Shown here one piece after another: positions 24,343 to 33,100 of a stretch of 33,810 nucleotides of DNA. The notes beneath the pieces were generated by a model. The model searched no databases. It was not told the origin of the DNA and saw only the letters and a program-made list of their open reading frames with translations. Within the stretch, counting starts at the first letter, position 1. Each line of letters begins with the position of its first letter. The DNA is taken from assembly GCA_018263575.1 (NCBI GenBank), contig JAANWX010000037.1:5-33814 (forward strand), written 5' to 3'. The stretch is from Chloroflexota bacterium. Lineage in GTDB: Bacteria; Chloroflexota; Anaerolineae; Anaerolineales; UBA11858. The translations under genes and the position numbers were made by a program.

Positions 24343-24698
24343 GGTTGAATAAGTATTTCGGTGGGAATCCCAAGACCCTTATGCAGGTTCCTAATCATTC
24401 GGAGAGAGAGAGACCGTTTTCTGTTAAGGATTTCAGAAACCCGGCCGCTTGTCCCAATATAAGGCTCAAGATCTTTTCTAGTGAGGCCACGGGTTTCCAT
24501 GTAATACTTGATGGCTTCGATGGGGTCTGGTAGGGGAATTGGATAATGCTTTGTTTCGTAAGCTTCAATTAGCGTTGTTAATACCTCAAAGTGGTCTCCT
24601 TTTTGAGTACCAGGCTCTATATTTGTTTCAAGTAAGTGTTCTATTTCTTGTAGTGCCGCTTTGTAATCCTTTTCGGATTTTATTGGACGAATTTCCAT
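24246..24698 (-). CDS. higA: HigA-type antitoxin (XRE helix-turn-helix)
   Basis: The 150-residue protein starts MEIRPIKSEKDYKAALQEIE and has an acidic, helical N-terminal half. The HTH lies at ~74-117 (ETRGLTRKDLEPYIG, GRVSEILNRKR, LSLRMIRNLHKGLGIP). Usual HigA proteins of this type end near LGIPTEILIQ. Here a further ~32 residues run antisense through the end of the COG2509 gene. GGAGGA precedes the ATG 14 bp after the toxin stop. The antitoxin binds HigB and represses the pair's promoter; a palindrome stands upstream of higB. Confidence 0.88.
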   Translation of the reverse strand: MEIRPIKSEKDYKAALQEIEHLLETNIEPGTQKGDHFEVLTTLIEAYETKHYPIPLPDPIEAIKYYMETRGLTRKDLEPYIGTSGRVSEILNRKRSLSLRMIRNLHKGLGIPTEILIQPYGDESDPLTISKATASATLIPSMAEERIPPA

Positions 24699-24712
24699 TT
24701 GATTCCTCCGGC

Positions 24713-25009
24713 TTATATTTGAGCCACATCAGAAAGTTTGTCATATTCTGCGTGGGTTCCAAACCATCTAATAAATACTTTTCCGAACTGGTATTCAACC
24801 CTCACAATCAACCTGTATGTATTCCCTTTGATGTCGAAAACTACAACTTTATCCCCAACAAAATCCACATTGCTGTATGTCCTTTTGATGTCCAAAGGTT
24901 CTTTCCAGTCTGATGAGTTAGCATCGTGATACCATGAAAGCAGTTGGTTTTTAGCGTCAGGGTGATTTTCAACATATTCTAGTATAGTTTTCTTTTTTAG
25001 AATGTGCAT
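24713..25009 (-). CDS. higB: HigB-type mRNA interferase toxin
   Basis: I choose the ATG at 25009 (MHILKKKTILEYVENHPDAK), giving 98 residues. The upstream in-frame ATG would sit beyond the -10 box. Family marks are LLSWYHDANSSDWKEPLDIKR, a VDFVGDKVVVFDIKGN strand pair, YRLIVRVEYQFGKVFIRWFGTHAEYDK and a short tail. HigB toxins cleave mRNA on ribosomes. Toxin-first order with higA 14 bp downstream is the normal higBA arrangement. A TATAAT box lies only 4 bp before the ATG, so the mRNA is probably leaderless. Confidence 0.88.
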   Translation of the reverse strand: MHILKKKTILEYVENHPDAKNQLLSWYHDANSSDWKEPLDIKRTYSNVDFVGDKVVVFDIKGNTYRLIVRVEYQFGKVFIRWFGTHAEYDKLSDVAQI

Positions 25010-25013
25010 AGGT

Positions 25014-25044
25014 ATTATAACACAATATACTCCCAATTTGGGAG
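25014..25044 (-). promoter_or_regulatory. higBA promoter (-10) and palindromic operator
   Basis: On the minus strand TATAAT (25019-25014) stands 4 bp before the higB ATG. Ten bp upstream of that box is the perfect palindrome CTCCCAA-A-TTGGGAG (25044-25030), a good candidate operator for HigA autorepression. No strong -35 was seen. Confidence 0.5.
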
Positions 25045-25171
25045 GAATCTTGCGGGAATGTATTTTTCTTTTACCCAGTGTTCAGGGATTCCGGCATGGA
25101 TTACTCACTCTCTTCGGCAAATTGAAGCTCCCCACAGTCTTCTGCTCGAAGATAGGCTTTCTTGTTCCTAG

Positions 25172-25243
25172 CACCCCCACCCTGACTCGAACAGGGGTCT
25201 TCGGCTCCGGAGGCCGACACTCTATCCACTGAGCTATGGGGGC
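25172..25243 (-). tRNA. tRNA-Arg (CCG)
   Basis: The minus strand folds as a full cloverleaf of 72 nt: acceptor GCCCCCA/TGGGGGT, D-stem GCTC/GAGT, anticodon stem TCGGC/GCCGA with loop CTCCGGA (anticodon CCG), and T-arm CCCTG-TTCGAGT-CAGGG. CCA is not encoded. G1-U72 is a wobble pair. Confidence 0.93.
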
Positions 25244-25289
25244 AAGTGGGCACATTTTACCAAAGGGGAGGTGATTGGACAAGGCGGGG

Positions 25290-25925
25290 TCAATTCATCT
25301 CAAGAGAAGGTTTACGAATGGTCAGGCTCAGCAGGCTGAGCAAAATGCAGATGCCAGCGGAGGTGAAAAGCACTATCTGGTAACTGCCCACGGCATCACG
25401 AACAAAGCCAAAGGGGATTGGCCCCAGGGCGGCACCCACCACGCCAGCGGTGGTGGCAAACCCGTAGATGCTCCCCAGGTTTTTTCTTCCATAGAAGGTG
25501 GGCCAAGCCACCGAGCTTAGTGTGCGAGCCACGCCATTGGTGGCGCCCAAGATCAACCCAAAGAAAAAGGCAGCTCCTGTGCCTTGGAGAAACTGCACCA
25601 TCACTAATGATCCCGCCTGGAAAAGCAGACCTAGGGCTAATAGAAATCGCAGCGGGATGCGGTCGGCGAGGTAACCGCTCCCCAGGTTGGCGACCGCGGC
25701 GGCCAGGGCTACCGGCACATAAACAGAAGCGGCCACCGCAGCATCGAGACCACGATCAGCGAACATGCTCACCAGGTGAAAAAACAGCCCTGTGGAGAAC
25801 ATCGCAAAAGCGGCCAAACCGATCAAGAGGATCCAGAACGCGCTGGTTTTTAGGGCTTCTTGGAGGCTCCAGTTTTCTTCCAGGTCTGCTATTGGTGCGG
25901 TGGATGGATCATCTTCCGATATCTT
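25290..25925 (-). pseudogene. C-terminal half of an MFS transporter
   Basis: About 210 residues with six hydrophobic segments remain, beginning after a linker ending EENWSLQEALKTSAFWIL, which in OFA-type (oxalate/formate-like) MFS proteins marks the start of TM7. Later landmarks are FHLVSMFADRGLDAAVAA, GYLADRIPLRFLL and GSIYGFATTAGVVGAALGP. TM1-TM6 are absent. Upstream of about 25925 the sequence becomes AT-rich and carries a fragment on the opposite strand. The first ~25 residues of the track ORF are readthrough into that junk. It is a truncated remnant next to tRNA-Arg. Confidence 0.75.
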
Positions 25926-26179
25926 GTACCTTTGATGCGCGAAAAAGGTCTTTGGGGGATGTGCTTTTTGATTCGTCGACAACCTTTTTGACAGTTGACG
26001 ATGCTTACATATCTCCTATTGACCAACCATCTCAGATTTTACATAATGCTCCAACGGCAATGATTATAGAGGAAAGCTTGACCATTTTCTTTCGTTCCGC
26101 ATGTGGAAGTTTCCGACCGGGAGATCGAGATTACAGTCACTACCTGAATCCGGATTTACCAATCGACACCTTGCATTAA
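25904..26179 (+). pseudogene. Unidentified coding remnant, possibly fused to the downstream modification-enzyme remnant
   Basis: An AT-rich frame reads FDARKRSLGDVLFDSSTTF through ESLTIFFRSACGSFRPGDRD to DLPIDTLH and ends at TAA (26177-26179). I do not recognise it. The next fragment (VGQIRFPDEKRLIVLAGH…) continues in exactly the same frame after that stop, so both may have been one gene interrupted by a nonsense mutation. The left edge overlaps the MFS remnant on the opposite strand, marking a recombination junction. Confidence 0.4.
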
Positions 26180-26399
26180 GTTGGCCAGATTCGATTTCCT
26201 GATGAGAAACGTCTTATTGTGTTAGCTGGTCATATGCAGACTGAGTTGACTTCTCGCAGTGGCAAGAAAAATCAATACGACTTGGCTAAAAAAATTCTCA
26301 AAGATGAATTCTATGATGCGGGGATTTTTGCTTTTCATGACGATAATGGGCATTTTCGCTTCAGTCTTGTCGTAGTTCATTACCAGTTAGTCCTGCACA
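26180..26399 (+). pseudogene. N-terminal remnant of an Eco57I-like restriction-modification enzyme
   Basis: The translation GQIRFPDEKRLIVLAGHMQ, ELTSRSGKKNQYDLAKKILK, DAGIFAFHDDNGHFRFSLVV resembles the N-terminal region of large Eco57I-type (type IIG) modification proteins. It breaks off near 26395, where an IS1-like insertion seems to begin (GGTAGTGG at 26400). A second piece of the same gene type, carrying the NPPY motif, lies beyond the insertion. Confidence 0.6.
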
Positions 26400-26458
26400 G
26401 GTAGTGGTATTATATCTGAGATAACCTACAAGCGAAGTAAAAATATAGGAGTGAAATC

Positions 26459-26776
26459 ATGAGGAACTGCCCCAGCTGTGGCTCAGATAATTGGATAAAA
26501 AACGGTTCAATCCACAACGGTAAACAAAAGTATCAGTGTAAGGATTGTGGACGACAATTTGTTGATAATCCTAAAAACGCACCTATCTCAAGTTATACCA
26601 AAGAACTAATTGATAAACTGCTCTTGGAAAAAATACCTCTGGCTGGTATCGCTAGAGTGACTGGCGTTTCTGAGCGTTGGTTGCAATACTACGTCACTAG
26701 CCTGCGGGCTGTACACCGTATTACAATGCTTATCTTGCCTAATCACTACTTCTACAGGACTACCGATTACTGGTAG
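26459..26776 (+). pseudogene. IS1-family transposase N-terminus (InsA-like), truncated
   Basis: Residues 1-80 carry the zinc-finger CPSCGS…CKDCGRQFVDNP and helix-turn-helix LLLEKIPLAGIARVTGVSERWLQ of IS1 InsA. The catalytic InsB half is missing; after YVTSL the frame runs into unrelated sequence and stops. AGGAGTG precedes the ATG. It is an inactive fragment sitting between two pieces of the modification gene. Confidence 0.8.
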
Positions 26777-26990
26777 AATGACCGGTTTAATTAATACAAC
26801 ACCTGGACAAATGGAATTCGTAAACAATCAAAAATCACCAGCAGGTTTTGATATTGTGTTAGCAAATCCGCCTTATGTTCGAGCTGATGCTAAATTTGAA
26901 CATATCCAGGATGAAATAGACCGACAAAAAGCTATCGAAGAATGGAAAAAATATCGAGAAAACTTGAAAAAATCAAAAATCGGGATGGTT
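26735..26990 (+). pseudogene. NPPY-containing fragment of the Eco57I-like DNA methylase
   Basis: The frame contains AGFDIVLANPPYVRADAKFEH, the catalytic NPPY motif of N6-adenine methylases in its usual Eco57I-type setting, followed by DRQKAIEEWKKYRENLKKSK. The expected continuation (…LYEKWDLY…) is lost at about 26985, where a hairpin (26990-27010) and the next transposase begin. The piece is certainly non-functional alone. Confidence 0.75.
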
Positions 26991-27010
26991 CATCTCTCTG
27001 TGAGAGATGA
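26990..27010. repeat. Perfect 9-bp hairpin at a mobile-element junction
   Basis: TCATCTCTC-TGT-GAGAGATGA. It lies between the broken methylase and the stop codon of the minus-strand transposase at 27020, so it may be a transposase terminator or an element end. Confidence 0.6.
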
Positions 27011-27019
27011 CAGAGATAT

Positions 27020-27880
27020 TTACGGTTTTTCTAGGTTAACGGTGGAGAAAAAATCGGTGGCGCCCAAGTCTTGAAGGTTGATGCCAGCACGTTGGACGGC
27101 ATTGGTACCCTGATTACAGCCACGGCTCTTGACGTCGAAATTCTCCATCAAAGCCACGCCAGCGAAGAAGTTCTGACCAGTCACCAGTCGGAAAGATTTA
27201 GCGATAAGACTAAAAGGCTTGAAGCGACTATTGGTACTTTCAAGAGCATTAGTCGTTTTGGGAGTATCTTCGGTGACAGCCAGGTAGAGCAAAGTATTGA
27301 TGGTTTCACCATGTTTTTTGATGAAGCGTTCCAATCGCTTTGTCAAACGCTGAACGCTGGAAGTTTGCAGGATTTGGTCTGGATCACGAAGTTGAGAGAC
27401 AACTCCTTCTAGCATGAGCACACAGACACTCTCGTACCCAGGCGAAAAAGCCTTGAGGGCCGTACCCAAGATAGGGCGCAAGAACTTTCGTAATAACCTT
27501 TTTTTGAGTCTTTTCTGCTTGCGGCGTTGTTTGTAGGAAAGAGATTTGGGTGTATCCAAGGTAATCTCCTTGACGGCATCGTCGAATAAGCGAATGATTT
27601 GGCGTATCAAATGCACCAAATCACGCAGGTGTTCAAGGTTCAAGCCAGCTCGTTCCAGATGTTTGCCATAGGTAACTGCCAGGTCGGTCAAAAAGAAATC
27701 AGGTTGATAGTGTTCTCCAACGACGTCTTGTAACTGATCTGGAATATTCTGCGCCTTGCGCTTGAGCGTGCGCACACTGCGAATCAGACCAGATTCACAG
27801 ATGATGACCCCTAAACTATAAGCTCGTTTGCCTAATTTGGGGAAGGTCTCATCAAATAATAAAAAACGAGCAGACTTTTG
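27020..27880 (-). pseudogene. DDE-type transposase, N-terminally truncated
   Basis: About 286 residues of a transposase remain. Candidate catalytic residues are Asp in LLFDETFPK, Asp in FFLTDLAVTYGK and Glu in TTNALESTNSRFK, with a long Lys/Arg-rich helical insertion between the last two. The family is not clear to me; the long insert argues against IS3 or IS4 types. The first ~37 residues of the track ORF (to about SKTSKNCRQ) come from a U32 peptidase gene read in another frame, so the true N-terminus is missing. It ends NLQDLGATDFFSTVN. No terminal repeats were identified. Confidence 0.65.
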
Positions 27881-27881
27881 A

Positions 27882-28040
27882 CGACAGTTTTTCGATGTCT
27901 TTGATAGAGTTCCCGGCAGCTTGTCTGGCACCAAATTGCCTTGCACCAATATACACCGCGTCAGCCCCGGCATTTATTGCCAGCTTACCGGATTCTAAGT
28001 TTTTTGCCGGAGCGAGGAGTTCAATTTGTTTTTTAGGTAT
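27882..28040 (-). pseudogene. U32 peptidase family N-terminal stub
   Basis: On the minus strand, frame ATA-CCT-AAA reads KKQIELLAPAKNLESGKLAI then NAGADAVYIGARQFGAR, the unmistakable start of U32-family (YegQ/TrhP-like) proteins. No ATG, GTG or TTG start is available before an in-frame TGA near 28062, so the start is lost or ATA. The gene is cut after ~53 codons by the transposase junction. It is missing from the ORF track because its frame is short. Confidence 0.75.
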
Positions 28041-28094
28041 AGGAAAGGACGAGAAGAATCAAAAAAACGGCGCCAGGGCCGTTTTCAGGAAGAG

Positions 28095-28166
28095 TGGCGA
28101 GGGAGAGAATCGAACTCTCGGCCAAGGGCTTATGAGTCCCCTGCTCTACCGCTGAGCTACCTCGCC
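28095..28166 (-). tRNA. tRNA-Met (CAT)
   Basis: A 72-nt cloverleaf: acceptor GGCGAGG/CCTCGCC with discriminator A, D-stem GCTC/GAGC, anticodon loop CTCATAA (anticodon CAT), T-arm GAGAG-TTCGATT-CTCTC. The anticodon stem GGGGA/GCCCT has an A31-G39 mismatch. The acceptor is fully paired at 1-72, so it is not a formyl-initiator. It could be elongator Met or a lysidine-modified Ile tRNA. Confidence 0.9.
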
Positions 28167-28221
28167 ATGACGGGCATTATCTTACTATGGAGGCTGGAAT
28201 TTGTCAACATTTTTTTCTCCT

Positions 28222-28273
28222 AGGTCAGTGTTCAGTATCCAACCTCTAGCCTCCAACTTCCAACATCCAACCC
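28222..28273. repeat. CCAACTTCCAACATCCAACC array after dprA
   Basis: In the sense of dprA this is G-rich (GGTTGGATGTTGGAAGTTGG) and touches the stop codon. Confidence 0.75.
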
Positions 28274-29176
28274 CTAAAACATCGCCATCTGTTCGGGTTC
28301 TTGGGGAAATCGATGTGTCCTGATCCGGGCCGCCAGGTCGTCTAAATCCAGCGTGACGGGGGAGAGGGATTCCGCTGCGCCCTCGGCGATGAGGGCGTCG
28401 TTGCCGGGGCTGCCGGGGACGGCCAGGAGCAGACGCCCCTGGCGTTGGGCGCGTTTGGCTGTGTCTGTGCTGCCGCTCTCCACCTGGGCCTCCACCACGA
28501 TCACCCCTTTGGCCAGCCCGCTCGTGATCCGGTCCCGCGCCATGAGCTGGGGGCCTCTCACCCGCGTATCGGGGCGCAGCTCAGATAGCACCGCGCCCCG
28601 TTGGGTGATGGTCTCCGCCAGGGGGAGGTTACGCTTGGGGTGGATGGCCTTCAACCCCGACCCGAGCACGGCCAGCGTCCGGCCCTCGGCGGATTCCAGT
28701 GCCCCCCGGTGGGCGGCGGTGTCGATCCCTATCGCCAACCCGCTCACCACGGTCAGGCCCCGTTCCGCCATCTCTTTGCCCAGGGCGCGGGCCAATTTCA
28801 GGCTTTTGGGCGTGGCTTTGCGCGTTCCCACAATGGCCACAGCAGCTTCATCCCCCGGAAGAATCTCCCCCCTCACGAAAAGCAGGGGCGGGGCAGAGCT
28901 GATCTGGCGAAGGTTGACCGGGTACTCCTCCTCATCCCAGCTTATTAGCCGGATACCCTCCTTCGTATAGTCATGTATTTGGACTGCGAGTTCATCCCAG
29001 TCCAGGGACTGCATCTGGGCCACCGTTTTCTCTGTGACGCGCGGAATCTCCACCAACGCCTCCGGGGAGGCCTCGAAAATGCTCGTAACATCCCCAAAGC
29101 GGGCCAGCAGTTTACCCGTGGTCACCCCGCCAACGCCGGAGATGGTGCTCAGTGCGAACCAGTGTAATTTACTCAT
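28274..29176 (-). CDS. dprA: DNA-processing protein DprA
   Basis: The 300-residue protein loads RecA on incoming single-stranded DNA during transformation. An HhH/SAM-like start (ISGVGGVTTGKLLARFGD) precedes the Rossmann-like core with AIVGTRKATPKS (~114-125), VVSGLAIGIDTAAHRGAL (~143-160), LAVLGSGLKAIHPKRN and the GSTDTAKRAQRQGRLLLAVPG segment. The optional C-terminal winged helix of longer DprA proteins is absent. A C-rich array in gene sense fills its upstream side. Confidence 0.93.
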   Translation of the reverse strand: MSKLHWFALSTISGVGGVTTGKLLARFGDVTSIFEASPEALVEIPRVTEKTVAQMQSLDWDELAVQIHDYTKEGIRLISWDEEEYPVNLRQISSAPPLLFVRGEILPGDEAAVAIVGTRKATPKSLKLARALGKEMAERGLTVVSGLAIGIDTAAHRGALESAEGRTLAVLGSGLKAIHPKRNLPLAETITQRGAVLSELRPDTRVRGPQLMARDRITSGLAKGVIVVEAQVESGSTDTAKRAQRQGRLLLAVPGSPGNDALIAEGAAESLSPVTLDLDDLAARIRTHRFPQEPEQMAMF

Positions 29177-29235
29177 AGAACCTCGTGTAGTGGTAGACTG
29201 GTGATATTGGTAGGTTGGTAAATTGGTGTGAGGGT
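29177..29235. repeat. GGTAGGTTGGTAAATTGGT array upstream of dprA
   Basis: Short units TTGGTAGGT and TTGGTAAAT precede dprA; in gene sense ACCAATTTACCAACC. The motif family is the same as at 29689-29845. Confidence 0.7.
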
Positions 29236-29241
29236 GTTGGG

Positions 29242-29688
29242 TCAGTCAGGGGAGGGTAGTTTGATATTAACATCGTATTGAGATATGTCGTCGTGGATGA
29301 CCTTATCTCCGTATTCCTTGTTTCCGCGTTGCTGGTTACGGACATACCGAATGAATCCGTTGAGTGAACGCAATGCGCTGTGGCAAAGCTCTCTTTGTTC
29401 TTGTATCTTATCTTGAGTATATTGAAGTTGGTCACAGGCAATGAAAGCGCTCAGGGTCTCATTTAGCGATCCACGGGCAATGTAATAAAAGCGCAAACTT
29501 TCCAAGTAGTGATAGCGACCATAACCCTCAGCGATGTTTAGCACCACGCTGATAGAGGCCCGCCGCAATTGGTCTGCAAGATTATATTTTTCTTCAGCAG
29601 GCAAACGTTTCACTACGTCATAGGCCTCTTTCAAAACTTGTGATGCCAACTGATAGCATTCTAGATCCTCAAAACCACGATGTGCCAT
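29242..29688 (-). CDS. Four helix bundle protein (23S rRNA IVP-like)
   Basis: The 148-residue helical protein has family marks FEDLECYQLASQV at the start, YNLADQLRRASISVVLNIAEGYGR (split around 35-60) and a last helix ending LNGFIRYVRNQ near residue 110-118. It then has a ~30-residue hydrophilic tail not typical of the family. These proteins were first seen encoded in intervening sequences of 23S rRNA but occur widely as single genes of unknown role. It is intact, unlike its relative at 6266. Start MAHRGFEDLE; AAGGAG lies close to the ATG. Confidence 0.85.
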   Translation of the reverse strand: MAHRGFEDLECYQLASQVLKEAYDVVKRLPAEEKYNLADQLRRASISVVLNIAEGYGRYHYLESLRFYYIARGSLNETLSAFIACDQLQYTQDKIQEQRELCHSALRSLNGFIRYVRNQQRGNKEYGDKVIHDDISQYDVNIKLPSPD

Positions 29689-30101
29689 TGCTAACTCCTT
29701 GTTGTTAGTAGATTGGTGATATTGGTGTGCTGGCAGATTGGTGATTTTGGAAGGTTGGTAAATTGGTGATATTGGTGTGCTGGTAGATTGGTAGTATTGG
29801 TAGGTTGGTAAACTGGTTATATTGGTATATTAGTATATTGGTTGCTCTCACCAATCTCCCAGTTTCCCAATATACCGGTTTTACCAGTGTCCCAGTCTCC
29901 CAGTCTCCAATATACCAGTTTTACCAGTTTCCCAATATCCCAATCCCCAGTCTCCCAATATCCCAATCCCCAGTTTCCCAATCTCCCAGTCTCCCAGTCT
30001 CCAATATACCAGTTTTACCAGTTTCCCAATATCCCAATCCCCAGTCTCCCAGTCACCCAATCTCCCAATCTCCCAATCTCCCAGTCACCCAATCTACCAA
30101 C
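29689..30101. repeat. Large strand-switching array (ATTGGT… / CCCAATATACCAG…)
   Basis: 29700-29845 on the + strand is an ATTGGTGATATTGGTGTGCTGG-type array of T/G-rich units. From ~29846 to 30101 the + strand becomes CTCCCAGTTTCCCAATATACC-type C-rich units. The C-rich half contains longer near-identical blocks, for example CCAATATACCAGTTTTACCA occurring twice (near 29907 and 30001). The halves are approximate reverse complements. No gene is supported; ORF-track proteins here are repeat translations. Confidence 0.9.
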
Positions 30102-33100
30102 CTACCCCGCCGAATGTATCGTCCGCGTACAAGTCAAAACACAGATGCTTTTCGCGCCCGCCCGGCGGAGGACGCGGGTGACCTCCTCTAAAGTGGCCCC
30201 GGAGTCGTAGAGGTCGTCAATGACCAGGAGGTTTTTTTCACGCAGTTGACCTTGCACGGCAAAAGCTCCTTTTACGTTGGCGCGTTTTTGGGCCAGGGTG
30301 TTGAATTCTTTTTGGGGCGCGGTTTGGCGGGTTTTGACCAGGACGGGCCGGTAGGCGGTTTCTAATTTGGCGGTCATGGCCTTGGAGAAAGCGGACACGG
30401 GGTCAAAGTCCCGCGCTGTGGAAGGGGGAACGGGGAGGACGGCCTCCACTTTGCTCAGGAGGGGATTCTCTTGGCACACGGCCAGGGCACGTTCGACCAG
30501 CGGTTCTAAAGCACTTTGGTCGCCCTGATATTTCAAGCGATACGCCAATTCCCCGACCGGCGTGCGGCCCCAATCCTCGCCGCTGAAACGGCTGTGGAAC
30601 CCCAACGCCCACCCGGCTTCCCAGGGGCCGGGCAGCGGCCTGGGGTGGGGACGGGCGAGATAGGCGGAGACAGCATCCTCCTCTTCACCCTGCTCAAGGG
30701 GAGTCGCCAGGTCCTCATCTGTAGGGCGATTTACCAAATCGCCTTCACCACGCTCGAGGGGGATCGTCAGATCCCCCGGGGTGCGAGACTTAGACAGCAA
30801 TTTCTTCAGGGCAACGCGGGCAGACTCTTGCGTATAGCCACGTTCGTTCGAGTCTGCGGCGATTGTTTCCAATAATTCGCGGGGGCGGGGATCACCAATT
30901 TTCCCTAAAGCCTTGACCGTGTATTGTCGTACCTGGGGCTTTTTTTCATGGGCCAGCAAGCCCATCAGCGGCTCAACCGCTCGCGGGTCGCTAATTTTAC
31001 CCAGGGCGGAGGCAGCCAGGCGGCGGACATTCCCGTTAGAACTTTCAAGGGCGGCTACCAGCTCTGGCACGGCGTGAGGGGAGCCGCTTTCTCCCAACTG
31101 GTAGACCCGTTCACTTTGTTTTTTAACCGGGACAGTGTCCAGGTCTAAAGTCTTCCCCTTTTCCGGACCGGGGATGACCTTGTTGCCGTCCAGAGCCAAA
31201 ATACCTTCCTCGATCAAGTGGTCGATGACGCTGGTCACTTCCCCTCGGCCATAGGTGTCCAGGTAGCCGAAAAATGGATCTCCCTGATACTCTTCAACTC
31301 GTTGCGAGTCGGAGCCAACCAGCACTTTGGCCACGCCGCTCCGGGGCAGTTCGCCGGGCATCTCGTCCACGCAGGCGATGATAATGTCAGTGATGTTTTG
31401 GGATGACCGAGAATGGGATCCGCGGGATCTGTCGATCCCGCTTGAGCTTGGGAGAGGGGCCTCTGCGCTGTGCTCGTGGGAGAACGCATCTGCACTGTGC
31501 TTGTGGGGGGACGCATCTGTACTACGCTCGAGGGGGGACGTCTCACCACGCTCGAGGGGGAACGCCAGTTCCCCCGGATGGGGATCATCTGTCTCTCCAC
31601 CATCCCATATTGCCAGCACGCACCTAATCTCCCCAAACGAAATACTTTCCGGCAAGCGGTCTTTGATGGGCCTCAGATAGGTGATTTCGCCCATACTCTC
31701 CAAAACCGCGTGAATTTGGGCTACAACTTCACCAGTCACCACCTGGTCAAGAGCCACCTTTCCTTCCTCGATCAGCTCGGCTGCGTGCTTGTAAATCGTG
31801 TTCACGGTCAGGCCGCGGTGGGCGGCAATTTCTTGGGGATTAAGGCCCCGATCAAAGAGTTGGGCTGTGTATCCCACCGTTCCCCCGGCCTTGCGTTTGG
31901 CGCGGCGGTGGCGGATCTTTTGGGCGTTGGGGAAGTCGAGGGGGATGGTGGCCTTAGCAGCGATGGCGTCTTTGCCCCGGGGCGTTAGGTGCAGGGAGGG
32001 GTATTCTCCCCCGATGACCTTGAAGTAACCCCGCTGGATGAGTTGTCGGATCAAATTCTTGAGCTCTTTTTGCCGGAAATCTTCTAGGCGGCCATAATAG
32101 ATGTTCTTCGTATAGCCAGCATTACGCATTGACTTGGCCTCTGAACCAGCCAGCATTTTTGCCAGTTTCCCTTGCCCCACCTCCCACCCCAGGCGGCGGA
32201 CAGCGTCCAAAATCACTAGCGGGACACGGGCCTCTTCGGTGGCCAGGGGTTGGGCGGAGGTTTCGGGGAGGGGCTGCTCTTGGGACAGGCAGTTGTCGCA
32301 GCAGCGGGCCGCTTGGGGCGGGGTGGTGTCGCCGAAATGGTCAAGGATCACTTCCCGGCGGCAGGTATCACCCTCCGCGTAGGCAATCATCTTTTTCAGT
32401 TGAGCTTCCTTGCGCTGGCGGTGGGCCTCCGTTTTCTTCATAATCGCGGCGATGGCCTCCCCCTTCCAAACGCCGGGGCGGAGTAACATGCGTGTGCCTT
32501 CATCCCCCAAATGTTCCAGTGCCCCAGCTTCTTCCAGGTGCGAGAGGATGACGTTGATTTTCACCTCGTGCAACGCGGTGGCCCGGGAGAGATACTCGTT
32601 CGAGAGCCACAGGGTCTCCCGTCCGCTGCTGGTGATGGTTTCGTAAATTTGGCGCAATTCAGAGGTGGTGGGAGCGCTGTTCTCGATGAACCATTCCTGG
32701 AGGGCGCGGTCTTCGGGGGCGTAGAGCAGCGTCACCTGGGCCGGTTCTCCATCCCGTCCCGCGCGGCCGGCCTGTTGGTAGTAGGCCTCCAGTGAGCTGG
32801 GGATGGCGTAGTGGATCACTTGCCGCACGTCGGGCCGGTCGATGCCCATCCCAAAAGCGTTGGTCGAGGCAATGGCGTTCAAATCTCCGCACTGAAAGGC
32901 ATTTTGGATGCGGGTCCGTTCTTCTCCTGGCAGCCCGGCGTGGTAAAACTCGACCGGAATCCGGGCCACCTCCCGCAAAAAATCGGCCACTTCTTCGGCC
33001 TCACGCCGGGTGCCGGTATACACAATGGCGGCTTGGTCACGGGGCTGGTTTTCGGGGGAGAACAAATCCCGCAGGGCACGCAGCTTTTCCGCCAGGCTGT

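Noticed and set aside
25082-25282. 66-residue minus-strand ORF
   Set aside because: It simply translates through tRNA-Arg.
29689-30101. CRISPR or telomere-like array
   Set aside because: Repeats are variable in length and there is a strand switch in the middle; no cas genes nearby.
29805-30210. Plus-strand ORFs of ~125 residues rich in Ser, Pro and Gln
   Set aside because: They translate the CCCAGTCTCCCAATAT array and part of recQ; no start context or homology.
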